From Deltaproteobacteria bacterium (GTDB lineage Bacteria > Desulfobacterota > DSM-4660 > Desulfatiglandales > Desulfatiglandaceae), in contig JAFCZI010000178.1 of NCBI GenBank assembly GCA_019314425.1, positions 1-5,492 of the forward strand: a DNA stretch of 5,492 nt. The letters are read 5' to 3'. Numbering within the stretch: the stretch's first letter is position 1; the number at the start of each line of letters is the position of its first letter. Below, in pieces: positions 1 to 5,492 of this stretch. The notes beneath the pieces were generated by a model. The model was not told where the DNA came from. It worked only from the letters and a program-made list of their open reading frames with translations, and ran no database searches. The translations under genes were made by a program, and so were the position numbers.

Positions 1-1
1 G

Positions 2-1798
2 CTCAGGATTCTGAAAACCTTTGACTGCATCGAAGTGACCCCCGAGGCCCTCGAACGGGACTGGAAATGGCTGTCGGTCCAATACGGGTTCGGAAACCAG
101 AAGATTTCGCTTGCTGAGATACTGAAAACCCGAAGCGCGGGACAGCGCTATATCGGCACCGATGACGGATGGGTCGATTGCGCTTCGGAAGCATTTCAGC
201 ACCTGGAAGAGCTGGCGGAAGACAGGGCCAGGTTTTCTCGACTGGATCTTTTCCGCTTGCAGGCACAGCACCGCGAATCCTTTCAAATTACGGGAAAGGA
301 CGAACCGGTCAGCCTGCTCAAAAAAATGCTCGCCCTCAAGCCCGCCGCCCCCTTGCCTGAAATGGCGGCGTTGGGCTCGACACTGCGCCACTACCAGGAA
401 CTGGGCGTGGAATGGATCCATTTTTTGTATCAAAACGGGTTTGGCGGTCTGCTCTGTGACGATATGGGCCTTGGGAAAACCCACGAGGTCATGGCTTTCA
501 TGGTGGGGTTGCTGGAACAGGACAAGCGGTGTAAACCCTTTCTGGTGGTATGCCCCACAACGGTTTTAAGCCATTGGAACAACATCGTCCGCCGATACGC
601 CCCGATTCTCAAACCGGTCATTTACCATGGCATACAAAGGGATCTGACCCGAGCCCTCGACGATCACCAGCTCCTTTTGACCTCCTACGGTATCCTCCGA
701 CAAGATATGGCGGCGCTGGAAACACTCGATTTTTCCGTGGCGGTCTTTGACGAAGTACAGAACCTGAAAAACCCGCAAACCAAGCGTTACCAATCCGCCA
801 AAAAGATCAACGCCCGTATGAAACTGGGACTCACCGGCACACCCATCGAAAACCGCCTGGGCGAACTGAAAGCCCTCTTGGACCTGACGCTCCCCGGATA
901 CCTAGGAAAGGATGCGGATTTTGAAAACCGCTATGTAAAACCCGTTGAAAACCATGCGGATGAAGAGAGAAGAGTGCAACTTTCCAGCCTTATTGCACCC
1001 TTTACCCTGCGCCGCAAAAAAGAAAGCGTACTGGATGACCTTCCTGAAAAAATCGAAGACATCCGGACCTGCACACTTTCGGAAGATCAGGTGAAGCTAT
1101 ACCGTGACGCGGTTTCCGCCAAGGGAAACAACCTGCTGGAAAACCTGAAACAGGAAGAAAAAAACATCCCCTATATCCATGTTTTTGCCCTCCTCAACCT
1201 GCTGAAACAAATCTGCAACCATCCGGCCCTGGTAAAAGGCAAAGTCGACGATTATCAAGACCTTCAATCCGGAAAATGGGATTTATTCAAGGAACTCCTC
1301 GAAGAAAGCCTCCAAAGCAATCAGAAGGTGGTGATTTACAGCCAGTTTTTGGGTATGATCGACATCATTGAAAAATATCTCACCTCAAATGCCGTTGATT
1401 TTGTATCCCTTACCGGGAAAACCACCCATCGTGAAAAAGTCATTCGACGGTTCAACGAGGATCCCGCCTGCCGCGTATTTGTGGGAAGTTTGAAAGCCGG
1501 CGGGGTGGGTATCGACCTGGTGGCCGGTTCGGTAGTCATCCACTACGATCGCTGGTGGAACGCTGCAAAGGAGGATCAGGCAACGGATCGCGTGCACCGC
1601 ATCGGTCAGAAAAGGGGTGTGCAGGTCTTCAAACTGGTGACGGAAGGGACCCTGGAAGAAAAAATCGCCGCCATTATTTCAAAAAAGCGAAACCTGATGG
1701 ACAGCGTGATCGAAGAAAGTGATCCGGGAATCATGAACAGTTTCACCCGGGAAGAACTCATTGATTTTCTGGCAGGCCCAACCTTGATGGCGTCATAA
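2..1798 (+). CDS. Snf2/SWI2-family DEAD/H-box helicase (5'-truncated by window edge)
   Basis: This is the C-terminal part of a superfamily 2 ATPase of the bacterial Snf2 (HepA/RapA-like) group, expected to translocate on double-stranded DNA and remodel protein-DNA or RNA polymerase complexes. The frame is open from base 2. The GTG at 35 is the first possible start inside the window but is unlikely to be the true one, because family-like sequence (LRILKTFDCIE) precedes it. All core motifs are visible: Walker A DDMGLGKT (461-484), motif Ia CPTTVLSHW (from 551), motif II DEVQ (749-760), motif III LTGTP (from 830), SQF of the C-terminal lobe (from 1340), motif V AGGVGIDL (from 1496) and motif VI QATDRVHRIGQ (1577-1609). 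The region before Walker A resembles the linker found downstream of SWIM/helicase-associated domains in bacterial Snf2 proteins, so about 400 or more residues may lie outside the window. Motif II is DEVQ rather than the more usual DEAQ/DEAH. The frame is intact to the TAA. The gene converges on metF and shows no functional link to it. Confidence 0.95.
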   Translation, partial: LRILKTFDCIEVTPEALERDWKWLSVQYGFGNQKISLAEILKTRSAGQRYIGTDDGWVDCASEAFQHLEELAEDRARFSRLDLFRLQAQHRESFQITGKDEPVSLLKKMLALKPAAPLPEMAALGSTLRHYQELGVEWIHFLYQNGFGGLLCDDMGLGKTHEVMAFMVGLLEQDKRCKPFLVVCPTTVLSHWNNIVRRYAPILKPVIYHGIQRDLTRALDDHQLLLTSYGILRQDMAALETLDFSVAVFDEVQNLKNPQTKRYQSAKKINARMKLGLTGTPIENRLGELKALLDLTLPGYLGKDADFENRYVKPVENHADEERRVQLSSLIAPFTLRRKKESVLDDLPEKIEDIRTCTLSEDQVKLYRDAVSAKGNNLLENLKQEEKNIPYIHVFALLNLLKQICNHPALVKGKVDDYQDLQSGKWDLFKELLEESLQSNQKVVIYSQFLGMIDIIEKYLTSNAVDFVSLTGKTTHREKVIRRFNEDPACRVFVGSLKAGGVGIDLVAGSVVIHYDRWWNAAKEDQATDRVHRIGQKRGVQVFKLVTEGTLEEKIAAIISKKRNLMDSVIEESDPGIMNSFTREELIDFLAGPTLMAS

Positions 1799-1875
1799 AA
1801 AGTCCCATCTACTGCGTTTCAGTGATTTTTCAGAATCTCAATATAGCCATCTGTAGATAGATTTGTGACTTTTTA
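1796..1875. terminator. Possible bidirectional terminator between convergent genes
   Basis: The gap between the helicase stop and the metF stop holds an imperfect inverted repeat. TAAAAAGTC (1796-1804, including the helicase TAA) is exactly complementary to GACTTTTTA (1867-1875). Inside it ATCTAC (1807-1812) pairs with GTAGAT (1853-1858), leaving a loop of 40 nt and an asymmetric internal loop of 2 versus 8 nt. The A-tract/T-tract arms would give a U-run on either strand, which suits a shared terminator. The long loop and weak A-T stem make the call tentative. No other element is seen in the remaining bases up to 1896. Confidence 0.3.
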
Positions 1876-1896
1876 CGAGGCATCAATGTTCCGTCA

Positions 1897-2829
1897 TTAG
1901 ACTTCAGGTCTTGGCAACATTCCAGCCCTTTCGGCGATTTCGGGAACCCGGTGTTCCCACTCTATGGCCATCAGGTGAACCCCGGCTACCCCCTCCATCT
2001 CCTTTAGCTCTTCAATTTGCTCCAGAGCGTAACGGATTCCCTCCTCTGCCCCTTTGCCCTTACCGGCATCCTTAATCCGCTGGATCAGTGGGTCCGGCAC
2101 ATCCATACCCGGCACGTTATTGGCCATATACCGGGCCATACCCACACTCTTCATGGGGGTGATGCCTGCCAGGATATAACACTGCTCATGAAGTCCCATA
2201 TCGACGACCTGTTTCATGAAATTCCGGAACTTTTCCATGTTGTAGATAGACTGCGTCTGAACAAAATCCGCCCCGGCCAGTACTTTCTTTTTGAGACGAC
2301 GGGGCCTGAATTCAAGAGGTTCGGCAAAGGGATTGGAAGCCGCCCCGATGAAAATTTTGGGAGGCACCTGAATTTCTTTACCACTGAGGAATTTGCCTTC
2401 ATCTCTCATGGTCTTTACCGTGTGAATGAGTTGCATGGAATCCAGATCGAACACATTTTTGGCCTCGGGGTGGTCGCCAAATCGCTGATGATCCCCAGAA
2501 AGACAAAGCATGTTTTTGATTCCATGAGCGTATACGCCCAGGACATCGCTCTGCATGGCGAGGCGGTTTCTGTCCCGGCACACCATCTGAAAATTAGGTT
2601 CAAGACCTTCCTGCAGCAGGATCAAGGACGCTGCCCAGCTGGACATGCGGACCACAGCCGTCTGGTTATCCGTCACATTCACCGCATCCACACAGTTCTT
2701 CAGATGTCCCGCCTTTTCTCTGAGGTGCGCCACGTCGGCGCCGGGAGGCGGACCACATTCTCCAGTGAACGCAAAATGCCCGGCTTTCAGAACCCTTTCG
2801 AGTCTGCTTCCTGATTTTAATGCTGTCAT
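1897..2829 (-). CDS. metF: Methylenetetrahydrofolate reductase, catalytic subunit (MetF)
   Basis: This is a 310-residue flavin-dependent TIM-barrel enzyme that interconverts 5,10-methylene- and 5-methyl-tetrahydrofolate in the methyl branch of the Wood-Ljungdahl pathway, and may also serve methionine synthesis. Its length is normal for the short bacterial form. Recognisable family sites are the N-terminal FTGECGPP block (residues 21-28; Glu24 matches the catalytic Glu of E. coli MetF), DAVNVTDNQ (48-56), LCLSGDH (108-114, with the Asp equivalent to the folate/flavin-interacting Asp), GAASNPF (162-168) and GADFVQTQ (186-193). The start overlaps the stop of metV as ATGA, and AGGGAGG (2840-2846) lies 10 nt upstream inside metV, so the two are probably translationally coupled. 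The neighbouring metV, mvhD and hdrA indicate the multi-subunit, electron-carrier-linked type of MetF rather than a stand-alone NAD(P)H enzyme. The frame is intact to a TAA. Confidence 0.94.
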   Translation of the reverse strand: MTALKSGSRLERVLKAGHFAFTGECGPPPGADVAHLREKAGHLKNCVDAVNVTDNQTAVVRMSSWAASLILLQEGLEPNFQMVCRDRNRLAMQSDVLGVYAHGIKNMLCLSGDHQRFGDHPEAKNVFDLDSMQLIHTVKTMRDEGKFLSGKEIQVPPKIFIGAASNPFAEPLEFRPRRLKKKVLAGADFVQTQSIYNMEKFRNFMKQVVDMGLHEQCYILAGITPMKSVGMARYMANNVPGMDVPDPLIQRIKDAGKGKGAEEGIRYALEQIEELKEMEGVAGVHLMAIEWEHRVPEIAERAGMLPRPEV

Positions 2830-3494
2830 AATGCCAGGTCCTCCCTTTTCTGTTTTCTCGGCCCCCCGGCCCTTGAAGTTGCCCAGCTCTTGGGAGGGAT
2901 AAAAGCATCTATGAGCTGATCTCTGCCCTGGGCCTTCAACCTTTCATGAATCATATACCAGGCACAGGGAATTTCGGGATCAATCTCGCAGTTTCCATTA
3001 TTTGTTCCCCCGCAGGGGCCATTCATCAGGGATTTGGAACATCGGGTAATAGGGCATATCCCTCCGGTCAAGTGGAGGATGCAATCGCCACACATGAGGC
3101 ATCTTTCGCTGAACTCCCCGGGAGCATCCACCACGCCCACAAATGTGGTGTTGAGACCCGGAAGCACGGTTTTCAAAGGAAACTTCTCTCCCAGGAACTG
3201 CACCCCCGCCCCACAGGCGATGGACAGGATGGCATCCGCTTCCTCTATGATTTCTACCGATTTTTCAAAGAATTCATGCTCGCACTGTCGTTCAATGCCT
3301 CCCTCGGTGATCTGTATCCCTGCCTGTTCCTGTTTTGCCTTTATCCGCAACAGCGTTCCGAGGATTTCAGCCTCCTTGTTTCCCCCTTCATGACACACCG
3401 CCACGCAGGTATTACATCCGAAAACAAGTACTTTTTCATAGCCTTTGATAATATCCCATATTTCCTCAAGGGATTTTTGCTTACCCACAATCAT
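2826..3494 (-). CDS. metV: MetV, Cys-rich partner subunit of methylenetetrahydrofolate reductase
   Basis: This 222-residue protein is the MetV subunit (MTHFR C-terminal-domain zinc/iron-sulfur protein) that pairs with MetF in acetogens and other Wood-Ljungdahl bacteria and passes electrons to its flavin. The N-terminal part has VFGCNTCVAVCHEGG with Cys27, Cys30 and Cys34. A central Rossmann-like portion contains SIACGAGVQ. The C-terminal MTHFR_C region is very rich in cysteine: ERCLMCGDC (Cys132, 135, 138), GGICPITRC (147, 152), LMNGPCGGTNNGNC (161, 169) and IPCAWYMI (177). These are likely metal-cluster ligands. The ATG is preceded by AAGGAG (3504-3509), 9 nt away, with the mvhD TAA lying between. 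The stop overlaps the metF start by ATGA. Gene order and overlap support co-expression and a MetVF complex. Which cysteines bind Fe-S and which bind zinc is not visible from sequence. Confidence 0.94.
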   Translation of the reverse strand: MIVGKQKSLEEIWDIIKGYEKVLVFGCNTCVAVCHEGGNKEAEILGTLLRIKAKQEQAGIQITEGGIERQCEHEFFEKSVEIIEEADAILSIACGAGVQFLGEKFPLKTVLPGLNTTFVGVVDAPGEFSERCLMCGDCILHLTGGICPITRCSKSLMNGPCGGTNNGNCEIDPEIPCAWYMIHERLKAQGRDQLIDAFIPPKSWATSRAGGPRKQKREDLAL

Positions 3495-3500
3495 ATCCGA

Positions 3501-4007
3501 TTACTCCTTCGCTTCGCTTTCCCGGTCTGCCCACCACAGGGGTGATGGTCCTAATTGTCTTATTCTCTCCGTAAATTCAGTGCAGATTTCCTTCCATTTT
3601 GGCCCCATGGAAGCGGAAAGGTTATACATCTCCAGCCGATCAGGATCGATATTTACAAGGGGCAGGAGTGTCTTGATATATTCAACACGCTTTTTCGCAT
3701 GGGTATTTCCTTCCAGGAAATGACATTGCCCGGGCAGTCAGCCCACCACAAAAACGCCATCTCCGCCTTTTTCGAAGGCCCTGAGCACATAATTGTGATC
3801 CAGTTTTCCCGTGCAGGGAAGTCGTATCACTTTTACGTTCGTGGGATAGGATAACCGCATGACTCCCGCCAGATCGGCAGCTGCAAATGCGCAGTAATGG
3901 CAGGCAAAGGCCAGCACGCTGGGTTCCCATTCGGGAGGCGGCGCCTCCCGCAAGGCTTCCACAGCATCACCAGGATTGCCATCGATGATTTCCGCCTGTT
4001 TATTCAT
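3501..4007 (-). CDS. mvhD: MvhD-family iron-sulfur subunit, apparent selenoprotein with in-frame TGA (Sec90)
   Basis: This is the hydrogenase delta / F420-non-reducing hydrogenase iron-sulfur subunit (MvhD) family, a small 2Fe-2S protein that links an electron donor to HdrA. Read with TGA at 3738-3740 as selenocysteine, the gene encodes 168 residues, a normal family length. Conserved sites are FACHYC (Cys36, Cys39), ADLAGVMRLSYP (44-55), LPCTGKLD (Cys65), LRAFEKGGDGVFVVG (75-89), then U90-LPGQCHFLEGN (Cys95) and KKRVEYIKTLLP. In Cys-type homologues the U90 position is cysteine (family pattern G-C-x-P-G-x-C-H), one of the candidate cluster ligands. The 78 codons after the TGA have no stop and carry the expected C-terminal half, ending in TAA at 3501-3503. 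That argues against true termination, as does the hairpin just after the TGA. The approximately 27-residue N-terminal extension before WEPSVLAF lacks cysteines. AGGGAG (4018-4023) precedes the ATG by 10 nt. A TGC/TGT-to-TGA sequencing error or a fresh nonsense mutation is the main alternative. Confidence 0.92.
3701..3740 (-). promoter_or_regulatory. Putative bacterial SECIS element following the mvhD UGA
   Basis: Directly after the in-frame UGA (3738-3740) there are 16 nt of spacer. A perfect 7-bp stem follows, ATTTCCT (3715-3721) with AGGAAAT (3705-3711), closed by the three-base loop GGA (3712-3714). It can also be drawn as a 6-bp stem with loop UGGAA. A G in the first two loop positions and a UGA-to-loop distance of about 23 nt fit the known pattern of bacterial SECIS elements, which are bound by SelB and lie within the coding region. 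A lower GGG (3729-3731) to CCC (3701-3703) pairing may extend it across an asymmetric bulge. The structure was found by eye and no folding energy was calculated. No selA, selB, selC or selD gene is in the window. Confidence 0.65.
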
Positions 4008-4034
4008 ACCTCAATCGCTCCCTGTATTTCCATT

Positions 4035-4070
4035 TGAATGGATTAAGACCCCTGAATGGATCAAGACGCC
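4035..4070. repeat. 18-bp tandem duplication at the hdrA 3' end, giving two in-frame stops
   Basis: Two directly adjacent 18-base units, TGAATGGATTAAGACCCC (4035-4052) and TGAATGGATCAAGACGCC (4053-4070), match at 16 of 18 positions. On the - strand the right-hand copy contains the last hdrA codons and the TGA stop (4061-4063). The left-hand copy repeats the same context six codons later with TAA (4043-4045) in the same frame. It looks like a small slippage duplication that has since diverged. Its only visible consequence is a back-up stop codon. The rest of the gap up to mvhD carries the mvhD ribosome binding site. Confidence 0.88.
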
Positions 4071-5492
4071 ATGGCCACGTCAATCATTCCGAGAATCTGG
4101 TCATCCCTGAAATTATTCACCTGAAACGCCTTGGCGGGACAAACCCCCGCGCAGATGCCGCATCCCATGCATTTTACTTCGTTGTGGCTCACTCGACCCG
4201 CTTCATCAATGAATGGCGACCCGAATGGACAAAGTCGAAGACAGGTAAGACACGACATGCAGAGGTCCCTGTCATGCTTTGCGATAATACCGGATACCCC
4301 CAGGCTCTCTTTGGAAAGCAATACCCCTGCCCTTCCAGCCGCGGCCAGGGCCTGGCTTACGCATTCATCCAGATTTTTCGGCGCATGGGCCAGGCCACAC
4401 AGAAATATCCCCTCAGAAGGGAAATCAACCGGCCGCAATTTCACATGGGCCTCCAGAAAATACCGATCCGGATTGAGCGTGAGTTTGTATTTTTCGGAAA
4501 TATCCTCAGCGCTCCTGCCGGGCCTCAATCCCGTCGAAAGAACTACGAAATCAGGGTTCAACTCTATTTCCCCATGAAGCATGGGATCAAAAACATGCAC
4601 CTTGAGCTGACCGTCCACGTTGCTGACGTTTGGTTTTTCATTGACATCGTAACGGACAAACACCACCCCCAGATTTCTCGCCTTTTCGTAGTAGTTTTCC
4701 CTGAGACCATAGGTTCTGATATCTCTGTAGAGGATAAACACGTGGGAATCGGGAAATTTTTCCCGGATCGCAATGGCATTTTTGATGGCATCCTGACAAC
4801 ATATCCTGGAGCAGTAATTTTCCGGCTCTTCCCTGGATCCGACGCATTGAATCATGACGTAGACCCTGCCGGGCTTTTCCTGATCGTGGTAAATTCTTTT
4901 TTCCAGTTCCCTCTCGGTAATGACCCGGTCTTCCTCACCGTACAGATATTGGGTGGGCGTATATTCTTCTCCTCCCGTGGCCACGATGATGGCGCCGTGA
5001 TCAAAGGACGTTCCATCAACCAGGGTGGTGTTAAAATTACCCACAAACCCTTCCGTATCGGTCACCTCCGTCGCCAGGTGGACCGTAATCCTCGATTCCA
5101 ACATTGTCTGAGCTATCAAATTTTTTACATAGGACTGGACATCGCTGTTATCTATGGTTCTGAAGACGTTTGCGGCAAGGCCGCCGAGTTGCTCATTTTG
5201 CTCCACGAGATGAACCGCAAACCCCTGGCGTGCCAGGGACCCGGCCGCAACCATCCCGGCCACACCACCGCCGATAACCATGGCGGTCTGGGTGACTGAA
5301 ACGGAGTCTGTTATTACGGGGGTCAGCTTTCGGGCCTTGGCAATGCTCATCCCGACTATTTTTTTTGCCTTTTCCGTGGCTTTTTCATTTTCTCCCATAT
5401 GGCACCAGGAACATTGTTCCCGTATGTCAGCCAGATCAAACAGATACCGGTTGAGTCCCGCGTCCCGGATGGTGTCTTGAAACAGGGGCTCA
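4061..5492 (-). CDS. hdrA: HdrA-like FAD/iron-sulfur subunit of heterodisulfide reductase-type complex (N-terminus outside window)
   Basis: This is the flavin-containing electron-transfer subunit HdrA. In characterised complexes it is the site of electron bifurcation or confurcation, exchanging electrons with MvhD and with ferredoxin or HdrBC. The frame is open to the right edge, giving 476 visible residues. The ATG at 5398 is internal, because HdrA-type sequence (DAGLNRYLFDLADIREQCSW) continues upstream of it. About 100 N-terminal residues are probably missing if it is of standard length. Visible elements in order: IREQCSWCH (5399-5425); FAD-binding GGGVAG (5255-5272) in a thioredoxin-reductase-like fold; IIVATGGEEYTP; QCVGSREEPENYCSRICC (Cys-Ser-Arg-Ile-Cys-Cys at 4796-4813); STGLRPG; and two C-terminal 4Fe-4S ferredoxin motifs, CMSCLTCLRLC (4229-4261) and CMGCGICAGVC (4139-4171), both C-x2-C-x2-C-x3-C. 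The protein is cytoplasmic, with no membrane segment in the visible part. It ends in TGA 53 nt before mvhD and is likely co-transcribed with it. Any hdrB/hdrC or promoter would lie beyond the window. Confidence 0.95.
   Translation of the reverse strand, partial: EPLFQDTIRDAGLNRYLFDLADIREQCSWCHMGENEKATEKAKKIVGMSIAKARKLTPVITDSVSVTQTAMVIGGGVAGMVAAGSLARQGFAVHLVEQNEQLGGLAANVFRTIDNSDVQSYVKNLIAQTMLESRITVHLATEVTDTEGFVGNFNTTLVDGTSFDHGAIIVATGGEEYTPTQYLYGEEDRVITERELEKRIYHDQEKPGRVYVMIQCVGSREEPENYCSRICCQDAIKNAIAIREKFPDSHVFILYRDIRTYGLRENYYEKARNLGVVFVRYDVNEKPNVSNVDGQLKVHVFDPMLHGEIELNPDFVVLSTGLRPGRSAEDISEKYKLTLNPDRYFLEAHVKLRPVDFPSEGIFLCGLAHAPKNLDECVSQALAAAGRAGVLLSKESLGVSGIIAKHDRDLCMSCLTCLRLCPFGSPFIDEAGRVSHNEVKCMGCGICAGVCPAKAFQVNNFRDDQILGMIDVAMAS

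Noticed and set aside
35..37. GTG at 35 as the true start of the helicase
   Set aside because: The frame is open to the window edge with family-like sequence upstream, and bacterial Snf2 proteins of this type normally have a long N-terminal region.
2017..2814. A 265-codon open frame on the + strand opposite metF
   Set aside because: It is the same register artefact. The - strand frame is an unmistakable MetF, and this frame shows no family sequence.
2946..3545. A 199-codon open frame on the + strand opposite metV and the mvhD 3' end
   Set aside because: It is in register with metV codons and overlaps two well-supported genes. It has no recognisable domain.
3727..3736. A 10-bp perfect palindrome TGCCCGGGCA right after the mvhD UGA
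   Set aside because: With no loop it can form only about three base pairs as an RNA hairpin. It is more likely a by-product of the Leu-Pro-Gly-Gln codons than part of the recoding signal.
3555..3854. A 99-codon + strand open frame in the apparent gap between metV and the 89-residue mvhD fragment
   Set aside because: The apparent gap is filled by the read-through C-terminal half of mvhD, which matches the family. The + strand frame does not resemble any protein.
3738..4007. mvhD as a pseudogene or a split gene ended by a nonsense codon
   Set aside because: The downstream 78 codons keep frame, family motifs and a proper stop next to the metV ribosome binding site. The stop is specifically TGA at a Cys position with a SECIS-like hairpin. 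A sequencing error cannot be fully excluded.
4046..4063. The hdrA terminal TGA as another selenocysteine codon
   Set aside because: Only five codons follow before TAA, the family's C-terminus is already complete, and the downstream sequence is a duplication rather than a SECIS-like hairpin.
4034..5299. A 421-codon open frame on the + strand opposite hdrA
   Set aside because: Its codons are exactly in register with the hdrA codons on the other strand. It stays open only because hdrA rarely uses TTA, CTA and TCA. The translation has no recognisable motifs, while the - strand encodes a clear HdrA with FAD and ferredoxin motifs.

Overview
The window reads as a piece of a strictly anaerobic bacterial chromosome. 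It holds the 3' part of a Snf2-type helicase gene on the + strand (2-1798). Converging on it is a four-gene run on the - strand, transcribed from the right edge leftwards: hdrA (partial, 4061-5492), mvhD (3501-4007), metV (2826-3494) and metF (1897-2829). The combination of Wood-Ljungdahl methylenetetrahydrofolate reductase genes, heterodisulfide-reductase-type electron carriers and an apparent selenoprotein suggests a sulfate-reducing or syntrophic Desulfobacterota (deltaproteobacterium). An acetogen or another anaerobe is possible. The taxonomy is an inference from gene content, not from a marker gene.

The main discovery is in mvhD. A conventional reading gives an 89-residue ORF ending at an in-frame TGA (3738-3740) and leaves about 240 bases apparently empty before metV. 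The frame stays open after that TGA for 78 more codons to a TAA at 3501-3503, and the translation is the missing second half of MvhD. The TGA sits where the family has a cluster-binding cysteine (V-V-G-[TGA]-L-P-G-Q-C-H). A hairpin with a perfect 7-bp stem and a GG-containing apical loop begins 16 nt after the TGA, as expected of a bacterial SECIS element. The gene is therefore best annotated as a 168-residue selenoprotein with Sec at residue 90.

Layout. 2-1798: Snf2/SWI2 helicase, 5' end outside the window. 1799-1896: short convergent intergenic region with an imperfect inverted repeat that could be a bidirectional terminator. 1897-4007: metF, metV and mvhD, tightly packed: metV and metF overlap by ATGA, and the mvhD stop lies between the metV Shine-Dalgarno and its start. 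4008-4060: short gap holding most of an 18-bp tandem duplication that gives hdrA a second in-frame stop. 4061-5492: hdrA, missing roughly its first 100 residues.

How the genes work together (family knowledge plus inference). MetF is the flavin catalytic subunit interconverting methylene- and methyl-tetrahydrofolate. MetV is its Cys-rich partner. MvhD (2Fe-2S) and HdrA (FAD plus 4Fe-4S clusters) would carry electrons between MetVF and a redox partner such as NADH, ferredoxin, hydrogenase or formate dehydrogenase. This resembles the MetVF-HdrABC-MvhD set of Moorella thermoacetica. The direction, CO2 fixation or oxidation of acetyl-CoA, cannot be read from the sequence.
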